Translations under genes and position numbers: made by a program
Notes under the pieces: generated by a model
Seen by the model: only the letters and a program-made list of their open reading frames with translations
Told to the model about the DNA's origin: nothing
Database searches by the model: none
In this document: positions 5,459-12,027 of the stretch, in pieces
Numbering within the stretch: the stretch's first letter is position 1
How the letters are laid out: each line of letters begins with the position of its first letter
Assembly: GCA_029550985.1 (NCBI GenBank)
Contig: JAKPGH010000253.1
Coordinates: forward strand, 1-12,355
Length of the DNA stretch: 12,355 bases
From: Bacillota bacterium
GTDB taxonomy: Bacteria; Bacillota; Clostridia; Oscillospirales; Ruminococcaceae
Reading direction: 5' to 3'

Positions 5459-6007
5459 TTACATCGATTCCCGGATTCGGTATTGAACGATCTTGGTTTG
5501 GCCGTAGCGGTACTGCTTTTTAAACATCAAATTGCCGGCCGTTTCGGGCAGGGCCGTATCCCGGTCCGTTTCGCACAACACGACGCCGGAGGGCGTCATG
5601 TGTTCCGATAGCGCGATAAGAGCGGCGGGCAGCAAGCCCTTGGCATAGGGGGGATCCAAAAAGGCAATGTCAAACGGCTCCCCGCGATAATCCCGCAAAA
5701 AGACGATGGCATCCCCTGCGACCACTTTGGCGTTGGCGGTCAAATTGCAGTGGCGCAAATTTTCCCGCACCGCCGCCAGGCTGTCCTTGGCATTGTCCAC
5801 AAACACGCAGCTTCGGGCGCCACGGGAAAGAGCCTCGATGCCCATCTGTCCGGAACCGGCAAAAAGGTCCAACACCAATGCCCCTTCCACCTCAAATTGC
5901 ACGATGGAAAAGACAGCCTCCTTCACCATATCGGAGGTGGGGCGCACCGCTGTTCCGGCGGGAGTTTGCAGCTTGCGTCCCCGGGCTGTTCCGGTAATCA
6001 CTCTCAT
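5459..6007 (-). CDS. rsmD: 16S rRNA (guanine966-N2)-methyltransferase RsmD
   Basis: RsmD uses S-adenosylmethionine to methylate G966 of 16S rRNA on the assembled small subunit. The 182-residue product begins MRVITGTARGRKLQTPAG and has RPTSDMVKEAVFSI (22-35), the SAM-binding motif LDLFAGSGQMGIEALSRGA (46-64), an acidic motif II (VDNAKDS) and the catalytic DPPY (118-121). Family members often read RPTxDRVRE, so the Met in SDMVKE is a small variation. The ATG at 6005-6007 has GAGGAT 8 bases upstream and lies about 31 bases after the predicted transcription start. This rules out the longer frame to 6073, which would begin inside the promoter. It is the first gene of the rsmD-coaD operon. Confidence 0.96.
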   Translation of the reverse strand: MRVITGTARGRKLQTPAGTAVRPTSDMVKEAVFSIVQFEVEGALVLDLFAGSGQMGIEALSRGARSCVFVDNAKDSLAAVRENLRHCNLTANAKVVAGDAIVFLRDYRGEPFDIAFLDPPYAKGLLPAALIALSEHMTPSGVVLCETDRDTALPETAGNLMFKKQYRYGQTKIVQYRIRESM

Positions 6008-6044
6008 AGTATTATCCTCGATTTCTCCTTTTAGGGCAATTATT

Positions 6045-6073
6045 ATTATGCGCAAATACCAACAGGTTGTCAA
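6045..6073 (-). promoter_or_regulatory. Near-consensus sigma-A promoter of rsmD
   Basis: On the minus strand a perfect -35 TTGACA (6068-6073), a 17-base spacer and -10 CATAAT (6045-6050) lie between the ftsK terminator and rsmD. Start of transcription should be near 6038. This is the best promoter in the window. Confidence 0.85.
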
Positions 6074-6076
6074 GGA

Positions 6077-6116
6077 AAACGAAAGGAAGTGCGGTGCATC
6101 CTCAGAAGCACCGCAC
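6077..6116 (-). terminator. Intrinsic terminator of the ftsK/spoIIIE transcript
   Basis: A perfect 9-bp stem, GTGCGGTGC/GCACCGCAC (6089-6097 and 6108-6116), with a 10-base loop is followed on the minus strand by the T-rich TTCCTTTCGTTTTCC. It lies about 37 bases after the ftsK stop codon and directly before the rsmD promoter. Confidence 0.8.
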
Positions 6117-6152
6117 CCATAGGATATGTCGTTTTAATCGATTTATCAGCGC

Positions 6153-8879
6153 TTATCGAGGCAGGTCGATGAACTCAAACTCGTCGGGCCGAGGTTTGAC
6201 GCCGCCCCGCTCCGGCGGAATCACCGGGTCGTCGGCGGGCAGCCTGTGGGCGGTGGCTCCCCTGGAATGTTCCTGCAGAAGGGCGCTTTCCGCTCCCTGG
6301 AGCTTCATTTCCATCCACTGTTCTTTGGAAATCAACACCTGCCGGGGTTTGCTGCCTTCAAAAGGCCCCACAATTCCCTTTTGCTCCAGTTGGTCGATGA
6401 TGCGGGCCGCCCGGGCATACCCCAACTTGAGGCGGCGCTGCAGGGCGGAGGTGGAGGCCTGTCCCATCTCCACCACGCACTCGATGGCCTGAGGCAGCAT
6501 TTCGTCCTCCTCGTCATCCAAGTCCTCGGCAGCCTGTTTGCCTTTGCCCTTGGCCACCACCGCCAGCCGTTCGATATCCTGGGCGATGGCGTCGTCGTAG
6601 GTGGCGGAGGCGCTTTCCTTGATAAAGGAGACGACGCTTTCCACTTCGCTTTCGGAGACAAAGCAGCCCTGCACTCGCATAGGCTTGGAGACTCCCACCG
6701 GGTAAAAGAGCATATCGCCGCGGCCCAGCAGCTTTTCGGCGCCGCCCATGTCCAGAATGGTTCGGCTGTCCACCTGAGAGGACACCGCAAAGGCAATCCG
6801 GCTGGGAATGTTGGCCTTAATGACGCCGGTGATGACGTCCACCGAAGGCCGCTGAGTGGCAATGACCAGATGCATGCCGGCAGCCCGGGCCATCTGAGCC
6901 AGCCGGCAGATGGCGTCTTCCACCTCGTTGGGGGCGGCCATCATCAGGTCGGCCAGCTCGTCGATGATGATGACGATTTTGGGCATGGGCTCCAGGTCGT
7001 CCCGGTTTTGGACCAGGCGGTTGTAGCCGGTCAAATCCTTCACCGCGTTGGCGGCAAAGGTCTTGTAGCGGTTCATCATCTCCCCCACCGCCCAGTTGAG
7101 GGCGCCCGCCGCCTTTTTGGGGTCGGTGACCACCGGCACCAGCAGATGGGGGATGCCGTTGTAAACCCCCAGCTCCACCACTTTGGGGTCCACCATCAGC
7201 AGCTTGACCTCCTCGGGAGAGTACTTGTACAGCAGGCTCATGATGATGGAGTTGATGCAGACCGACTTGCCGGAACCGGTGGAGCCCGCAATGAGAAGGT
7301 GGGGCATTTTGCTGATGTCGGCCAGGGTGATGCTGCCGGCAATATCCCTTCCCAGGCAGACGGTGAGCCCGCCCTGGCTGGATTGAAATTCCGGGGATTC
7401 GATGATTTCCCGAATGGTGACCACGCTGACGGTTTTGTTGGGAACCTCGATGCCCACCGCCGCCTTGTTGGGGATGGGGGCTTCGATGCGGATGCCGGCC
7501 GCCGCCAAGTTGAGGGCGATATCGTCGGCAAGTCCGGTGATTTTGCTGATTTTCACGCCGGCGGAGGGCTGCAGCTCATACCGGGTGACGGCAGGGCCGC
7601 GGCAGATGTCGATGATGCGGGTCTGGACCCCGAAGCTTTTGAGGGTGTCCACCAGGGTTTGGGCGTTGTGCTTGAGCTCCTCGCTGACATCCACCCCGCT
7701 GGGGGCCTTTCCCATCTTGAGCAGATTGATGGGGGGAAACTCGTATTTGGGAGGAGGCGGAGGCGCGGGGGGCGTCGCCGTCGGGTAAAGAGGCTGCTCG
7801 GAAACCGGCTCGGCAGGTGCCTCCGGCTCGCCGACTACATCGTACAATGGCTGGGTAACGGGTTCGGGAACCGATTCCCAGGAAGGCGATTCCTGCGCCG
7901 TATTGCCCACAAACCGGTTCACGATTTCGGAAATATCCCCTTCCTGCTCCGCCTGCAGAATATCCTCTTCCAGAGGGTGGCTGAAGGCATCCGGCTCTTT
8001 GGTTTCCTCTTCCGGCGTCCCCCGCAGTTCCTGGGCGGAGATAATCTCCACCGGGCTGTCGGGTCCTGCCAAATGCATCAGCCGGCTTTTGCTGGCCTGC
8101 GCCTCAGCGGCGGCATCTTCCTGCTCGGGCTCGACGTAGGTGTCCTCGCTGATGTCTACGTCAATGTCAAACCGGGCCTTGGGCGGCGCTGTCTCCGGCT
8201 GGGGAGGTGCAGGCGCCTTCTTGCCCCGCTTTGGCTTTTCGGCGGCGGAGGCCTGACGCTCCTGCCGCCCCAGCACCTGCTGGGTGTAGGTGGCCTCCAA
8301 CCCTTCCACCGGCTTTTTGGCGGCGCGAATCAACCCGATGAGGGTGGAGCCGGTGATCAGCATCACAAAGACAAAAATTAGCAGGGAAATAATGATGGCG
8401 GCGCCGGTTTTTTCAAAGAGCGCCAGCAGAGGCCAGGCGATGAGGGCGCCCAGCAAGCCGCCGCCCTTGGGCGTTGACCCCTGCTGATACAGGAAAATGA
8501 CGTTCTCCACAAAATTCTCCTGCTGGGGAAGCCCCGGGCCGAAAATCTGAAAGGCGCCGGCCAAAATCACAATCAGGGTGATGACCTGCCAGAGCTTTGC
8601 CTGAATGGAGGACAAAGGCTTGTCCATGGCGGCCACCAAAGCTATGTAAATCAGCAATGGGGCGAGGAAATAGGCGCTTAACCCCAACATGCCGAACAAA
8701 AACTGGTGCAGTACCTTCCAGAGCTTGTCCCCTTCCACAAAGGTGAAAGCTCCCAACAATATGCCCAACGCAAACAGCACCACGGCCCACATCTGCTTGC
8801 GGGCATGGGTGGTGGCTTTGGTCTCCCGGGCGGGAGAGCGTTTGGTGCTTTTTCTTTTCCCTTTGGTACTGGTTGCCAT
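6153..8879 (-). CDS. ftsK: FtsK/SpoIIIE family DNA translocase
   Basis: This septal, membrane-anchored ATPase pumps double-stranded DNA during division or sporulation. The 908-residue product starts with a basic cytoplasmic tip (1-29). Four membrane segments follow (about 31-48, 58-82, 96-113, 141-185), then an acidic, Pro-rich linker to about 380 (PAPPPPPKYEFPP). The motor has an alpha/beta domain (about 385-510), Walker A AGSTGSGKS (531-539), Walker B IIIDELADLM (637-646) and ATQRPSVDVITGVIKANIPS (674-693). A gamma winged-helix DNA-reading domain spans about 792-850. A further 50-residue tail ends DEFEFIDLPR and is unusual. The ATG at 8877-8879 has AGAGG about 11 bases upstream. Proximity to tepA-ylzJ matches the B. 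subtilis spoIIIE locus, so SpoIIIE function is plausible; sequence alone does not separate it from a vegetative FtsK. Confidence 0.97.
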   Translation of the reverse strand: MATSTKGKRKSTKRSPARETKATTHARKQMWAVVLFALGILLGAFTFVEGDKLWKVLHQFLFGMLGLSAYFLAPLLIYIALVAAMDKPLSSIQAKLWQVITLIVILAGAFQIFGPGLPQQENFVENVIFLYQQGSTPKGGGLLGALIAWPLLALFEKTGAAIIISLLIFVFVMLITGSTLIGLIRAAKKPVEGLEATYTQQVLGRQERQASAAEKPKRGKKAPAPPQPETAPPKARFDIDVDISEDTYVEPEQEDAAAEAQASKSRLMHLAGPDSPVEIISAQELRGTPEEETKEPDAFSHPLEEDILQAEQEGDISEIVNRFVGNTAQESPSWESVPEPVTQPLYDVVGEPEAPAEPVSEQPLYPTATPPAPPPPPKYEFPPINLLKMGKAPSGVDVSEELKHNAQTLVDTLKSFGVQTRIIDICRGPAVTRYELQPSAGVKISKITGLADDIALNLAAAGIRIEAPIPNKAAVGIEVPNKTVSVVTIREIIESPEFQSSQGGLTVCLGRDIAGSITLADISKMPHLLIAGSTGSGKSVCINSIIMSLLYKYSPEEVKLLMVDPKVVELGVYNGIPHLLVPVVTDPKKAAGALNWAVGEMMNRYKTFAANAVKDLTGYNRLVQNRDDLEPMPKIVIIIDELADLMMAAPNEVEDAICRLAQMARAAGMHLVIATQRPSVDVITGVIKANIPSRIAFAVSSQVDSRTILDMGGAEKLLGRGDMLFYPVGVSKPMRVQGCFVSESEVESVVSFIKESASATYDDAIAQDIERLAVVAKGKGKQAAEDLDDEEDEMLPQAIECVVEMGQASTSALQRRLKLGYARAARIIDQLEQKGIVGPFEGSKPRQVLISKEQWMEMKLQGAESALLQEHSRGATAHRLPADDPVIPPERGGVKPRPDEFEFIDLPR

Positions 8880-8917
8880 AGCGGATACTACCTCTTTACG
8901 TTAGAATGTCCTGTAAG

Positions 8918-8952
8918 GCCCGGCTGCGAAAACCATGCCGCATCTGCCGGGC
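8918..8952 (-). promoter_or_regulatory. Hairpin in the uppP-ftsK spacer
   Basis: A stem GCCCGGC/GCCGGGC (8918-8924 and 8946-8952) plus inner TGCG/CGCA pairs spans most of the 111-base spacer. It has no T run after it on the minus strand, so it is not a clear terminator. I see no convincing promoter here, so ftsK may be read from upstream. Confidence 0.4.
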
Positions 8953-8990
8953 GCATGTTTTCGGTCCTTTGTTTTTGTCCTGGCGAACGG

Positions 8991-9866
8991 TCAGGTCCCC
9001 ATGATGATTTTTTGCAGCAGGTGTCCCGTCATGTTTTCAAACACGGCGGCGGCGATGACCACAATCCCCAGAACCAGGGTGTACCATGCAAACCACACAA
9101 ACCGGTCGGAGACCACCAGCCAGCGCACCAGACGGATGGCCAAAATTCCAAAAATCAGAGAGCAGAGCATCCCCGCCAACAAAGCAGGAATGGGAATGGT
9201 CAGCCCTTCCTCGGCGATTTTGCCGATTTCCAGCAGGTTGGCGCCCAAAACGGCGGGAACGCCCAAAATAAAGGAAAAGGCGACGGCGTATTTGCGCTCA
9301 AGGCCCGCCAGCAGCCCCATGGCAATGGTGGAGCCGGAGCGGGATACTCCCGGCAAGGGGGCGATGGCCTGGGTGATGCCGATGGCGACGGCGTCCCGAT
9401 ACTGCATGGTGGCGGCGTTTTTTCTGCCCTTGACGCATTTGTCCGACAAAAACAGCAGGGCGCTGGTAATGAGAAAGCAGATGCCCTCGGCCAGGATGCT
9501 CTGGTCGGTGGCCAAAGACTCAAACCAGTCCTTAAAAAGCACGGTGATGAGCAGGGGCAGGCAGGCCACAAACAACAGAAAAATCATGCGGCGCTTGCCG
9601 TCCACCGCTTTGACGGTGAATTTTCCGGTAAAAATATCCCGCAGCAGGGCGAAGAATTCCTTAATTAAGTCCCAGATGGTGCCCCAAAAGGCAAGCAGCA
9701 CCGCCAGCAAGGTGCCCAGGTGCAGCATGACGGTAAAGAGCACCCCTTGCTCCGCCCCCTGCCCGGTAAAATATTGAATCAGGGACAAATGCCCCGAGCT
9801 GGACACCGGGAGAAACTCTGTCAATCCCTGCACGATGCCCTGAAAAATCGCGTTGCCGATGCTCAT
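8991..9866 (-). CDS. uppP: Undecaprenyl-diphosphate phosphatase (UppP/BacA)
   Basis: UppP is a membrane enzyme that removes a phosphate from undecaprenyl pyrophosphate, recycling the lipid carrier for peptidoglycan and other envelope polymers; extra copies give bacitracin resistance. The 291-residue product has the two family signatures. The first is Q13-G-L-T-E17-FLPVSSSGH26, carrying the (E/Q)xxxE motif and conserved His. The second is PGVSRSGST (172-180) with the conserved Arg176. At least seven hydrophobic membrane segments are spread over the chain, and the length is typical. The ATG at 9864-9866 follows GGAGG by about 9 bases. It lies between ylzJ and the ftsK/spoIIIE gene, which are adjacent in B. 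subtilis. A structured terminator-like element lies 60 bases upstream. Confidence 0.97.
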   Translation of the reverse strand: MSIGNAIFQGIVQGLTEFLPVSSSGHLSLIQYFTGQGAEQGVLFTVMLHLGTLLAVLLAFWGTIWDLIKEFFALLRDIFTGKFTVKAVDGKRRMIFLLFVACLPLLITVLFKDWFESLATDQSILAEGICFLITSALLFLSDKCVKGRKNAATMQYRDAVAIGITQAIAPLPGVSRSGSTIAMGLLAGLERKYAVAFSFILGVPAVLGANLLEIGKIAEEGLTIPIPALLAGMLCSLIFGILAIRLVRWLVVSDRFVWFAWYTLVLGIVVIAAAVFENMTGHLLQKIIMGT

Positions 9867-9930
9867 AAACGAAACCTCCGATTTCGGTTGGTGTTATGGG
9901 GCCATCCCCCTAAGGTGATCTGCCAGAAAA

Positions 9931-9998
9931 CCGCAGAAAAAAATCCGGCCGAAATCGGCGGCGAATATGTATCCCCGGAAGAGTTCCGGGGTCTGCGG
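9931..9998 (-). terminator. Multi-stem terminator/attenuator between ylzJ and uppP
   Basis: On the minus strand, 10 bases after the ylzJ stop, come three elements. The first is the 8-bp hairpin CCCCGGAA/TTCCGGGG (9973-9991). The second is a smaller hairpin with core GCCG/CGGC (9948-9959, extended to 9945-9961) followed by seven T (9937-9943), a good intrinsic terminator. The third is an outer pair CCGCAGA/TCTGCGG (9931-9937 and 9992-9998) that could close both into a three-way junction. The outer pair overlaps the T run, so closing the junction and terminating may be alternatives. Confidence 0.65.
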
Positions 9999-10008
9999 AA
10001 AGTAAAAT

Positions 10009-10221
10009 CTATGGGTTGCCTCCCGGGCGTATGATGCTGCCCGGGGCATATTCGGCTTTGAGATACAAAGCGGGGTCGGTGGTAATAAGGCGGCTGGCCA
10101 CAAACCCTTTCGGCGTGTGGTACCCTTCCAGATAGCCGCCCTGAATTTCCATCACGGTGGAAGTGGCCTGTTCCGGCTGCTCCATCAAAAAGGGATAGGG
10201 CATGACAGAATGAATCACCAT
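10009..10221 (-). CDS. ylzJ: YlzJ-like small conserved protein
   Basis: YlzJ-like proteins are short proteins of unknown function encoded directly after tepA in Bacillus and relatives. The 70-residue product begins MVIHSVMPYPFLMEQPEQAT and is soluble, with several Gly and Pro turns and no membrane segment. The short N-terminal strand ending in VMP resembles the B. subtilis YlzJ start as I remember it. The ATG at 10219-10221 is chosen because AAGGA lies about 11 bases upstream. An in-frame GTG at 10230 overlaps the tepA stop codon but has almost no spacing to that site. Six to nine bases or an overlap from tepA implies coupling. The assignment rests largely on position and size. Confidence 0.75.
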   Translation of the reverse strand: MVIHSVMPYPFLMEQPEQATSTVMEIQGGYLEGYHTPKGFVASRLITTDPALYLKAEYAPGSIIRPGGNP

Positions 10222-10226
10222 AGCCG

Positions 10227-11279
10227 TCACCGTCCTTGGGGGTCCGAAGGGGCTTTTGATTCTATTGTAGAGCCGCCGGATACCGGGAGATGGAGATTTT
10301 TGTCGGAAGGGACATCCGAATAGGAGGCCTCGCTTTGGCGAATCCAGGAGGTGTCGACGAAAGCCTCCGCCGAAACGGAGGGAGACACTTTGCGGGGACG
10401 TCCTCGGCGGCGCTTTTCTCCCTCCACCTGGGCGATGGCCCGAGGGCTTGCCACCGAAGGCTTCTTTGCCCGGCTGGACTGTTTGCCTTGGGCCTTGGAC
10501 GCCTTGGCCTTTGCATTCTTTTTGGACTGCTTTTGGGGCTCCTGCTCCTCTTCAATGAGGCGGTAGAGGCATTCCACCGCGTCCGAAAGGCCGCCCAGAT
10601 GGTCAATGAGGCCGCACTTGACCGCCTCCGGCCCGTCCAGGACGGTGCCCACATCCATGACCAGCTCCCCGGTCTGCATCATCAGCCGGCGGAACTCCTC
10701 GTTGGAGATGTTGGAGTTTTCCACCACAAAGCGGACAATCCGCTCCTGCATTTTATCAAAATAGGAAAGGGTCTGGGGAACTCCCAGCACCAAGCCGTTC
10801 ATCCGCACCGGATGGATGGTCATGGTGGCGGAAGGCGCAATAAAGCTGACCCTCGCGCTGACCGCCAAAGGCACTCCGATGGAATGGCCTCCTCCCAGCA
10901 CCAGGGAGACGGTGGGCTTTCGCATGCCGGAAATGAGTTCGGCAATGGCAAGGCCCGCCTCCACGTCGCCCCCAACCGTGTTGAGAACGATGAGCAGCCC
11001 TTCGATTTCCGGGTTTTCCTGAATGGCCACCAGCAGGGGAATGACGTGCTCGTACTTGGTGGTTTTGTTTTGAGGGGGCAGGATGTAGTGTCCCTCCACC
11101 TGCCCGACAATGGTGAGGCAGTGAATGGTGTGCCTTCCTTTGGTGGTGGTGATGCCGCCGGTTTGGATAATCTGGTCGGTTTGCTCTTGCTGGATATCGG
11201 CTGTTTCTTCCTCGTTTTCGGCGGTGTCTTCTTCCGAGGACATGGTTGCGGCCCTGCGCCTGCGCTGCTGTTCACTCAT
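10227..11279 (-). CDS. tepA: TepA-like ClpP-fold serine protease with long basic C-terminal extension
   Basis: The core belongs to the cytoplasmic TepA branch of the ClpP/crotonase-like proteases, reported in B. subtilis to influence protein translocation and spore germination. In the 350-residue product an acidic Gln/Glu-rich leader (1-40) is followed by the core (about 50-245). The core has LIVLNTVGGDVEAGLAIAEL (96-115, oxyanion strand and Gly turn), the nucleophile Ser133 in GGGHSIGVPLAVSA, His156 in TIHPVR and probable Asp209 in VMDVGT. Residues about 246-350 are an added disordered Lys/Ala/Ser region with the AT-hook-like R-RRGRPRK (290-297) and an acidic-polar end. Family proteins normally stop near 245. 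The ATG at 11277-11279 has AAGGAG 7 bases upstream; a promoter lies at 11369-11397. ylzJ follows immediately. Confidence 0.92.
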   Translation of the reverse strand: MSEQQRRRRAATMSSEEDTAENEEETADIQQEQTDQIIQTGGITTTKGRHTIHCLTIVGQVEGHYILPPQNKTTKYEHVIPLLVAIQENPEIEGLLIVLNTVGGDVEAGLAIAELISGMRKPTVSLVLGGGHSIGVPLAVSARVSFIAPSATMTIHPVRMNGLVLGVPQTLSYFDKMQERIVRFVVENSNISNEEFRRLMMQTGELVMDVGTVLDGPEAVKCGLIDHLGGLSDAVECLYRLIEEEQEPQKQSKKNAKAKASKAQGKQSSRAKKPSVASPRAIAQVEGEKRRRGRPRKVSPSVSAEAFVDTSWIRQSEASYSDVPSDKNLHLPVSGGSTIESKAPSDPQGR

Positions 11280-11368
11280 ACTGAAGCTCCTTTCACGTCA
11301 GAAATTTCCAGTATGTAGTGTTGGCAGCAAAGCCTTTCAATATACGCGGCCGCAAATACTCAACTTAA

Positions 11369-11397
11369 AGTATAGCATAGTTTTTCCGGTTTGGAAA
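11369..11397 (-). promoter_or_regulatory. Sigma-A promoter of tepA
   Basis: On the minus strand TTTCCA (11392-11397), a 17-base spacer and TATACT (11369-11374) with an extended TG (TGCTATACT) lie about 90 bases upstream of the tepA start and downstream of the terminator of the preceding gene. Confidence 0.65.
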
Positions 11398-11485
11398 GAA
11401 AAAGAACAAGTGAGCGAAACCAGGCTATTCTTTCCCTATTTGGATGAAGCATGCTTTTCCGCCAGTCCATTTCCCATCCAAACAC

Positions 11486-11514
11486 AAAAACCAGCCTCCC
11501 AAGGGATGCCGGTT
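11486..11514 (-). terminator. Intrinsic terminator downstream of the 125-residue protein gene
   Basis: On the minus strand AACCGGC-ATCCC pairs with GGGAG-GCTGGTT, with one G-U pair and one mismatch, around a small loop. TTTTTGTGTTTGG follows. It lies about 12 bases after the stop codon at 11527 and separates this gene from the tepA promoter. Confidence 0.75.
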
Positions 11515-11526
11515 TTGAAAAAGTCC

Positions 11527-11904
11527 TTACAGACAACAGCTCTTGTATTTGCGGAAAAAGTTTGTGATGTCAAAGGTGGATTGGGGCGGATAGTTGAGCT
11601 TGGCAAAGTAAGCCTTGTGCTCGCCGCGGAAGTGTTCGGGCAGGTGGCCTTGGGTAATGCCGTGCTCCGACGCGTAGTTGAGGCCGGCGCGCAAAATGGC
11701 GTCAAAGAGGTAGGGGTCGTCCTCCCTGCTTTCGTAGTAGACCACGTTGACCTTGTCGCTTTCCACCTCAAAGAGTCCGGCGGCCAGGGTTTCGCCCCCG
11801 TCCACCGCAAGATACAGATAAAAGGAAGGGCCGTGCAGCTTACCGCACTTTCTGCAGTAAACGGCCAGCATTCTGTCGTCCACATTTGGAACAATCTCCA
11901 GCAT
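11527..11904 (-). CDS. Unrecognised 125-residue protein with CxxC motif
   Basis: I do not recognise this family with confidence. The product starts MLEIVPNVDDRMLAVYCRKC, with Cys17-x-x-Cys20 followed by GKLHG, like half of a zinc ribbon. It continues with alternating beta-like and helical stretches: FYLYLAVDGGETLAAGLFEV, KVNVVYYES, DPYLFDAILRAGLNYASEHG. The end is aromatic-basic, NFFRKYKSCCL, with two more Cys. The helix LFDAILRAGLNYASEHGI resembles the late helix of GNAT acetyltransferases, but no acetyl-CoA P-loop is visible, so this is only a lead. The ATG at 11902-11904 follows AGGGGA by 7 bases; upstream ATG (11910) and TTG (11937) starts are less well placed. It follows the RluB-like gene by 123 bases with no terminator between and has its own terminator downstream. 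Confidence 0.8.
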   Translation of the reverse strand: MLEIVPNVDDRMLAVYCRKCGKLHGPSFYLYLAVDGGETLAAGLFEVESDKVNVVYYESREDDPYLFDAILRAGLNYASEHGITQGHLPEHFRGEHKAYFAKLNYPPQSTFDITNFFRKYKSCCL

Positions 11905-12027
11905 AACCATTTCCCCTGGGAACTGCCGCCATAGCAAACAGCCCAGTACGCGGGATTTCAGCTCCTTTCGGTGTCATTTTCCTGATACGTCTGCCCTGCG
12001 CGAACCGGAACAGTTGGCAAGGGGCTG

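Noticed and set aside
6246..8381. A 711-codon open frame on the plus strand, antisense to ftsK
   Set aside because: Same cause: low-complexity Gly/His/Asp-rich translation opposite a complete FtsK with Walker motifs.
11346..11353. GCGGCCGC palindrome near the tepA promoter
   Set aside because: It is a NotI recognition sequence and a plausible chance palindrome in GC-rich DNA; too short to support a function.
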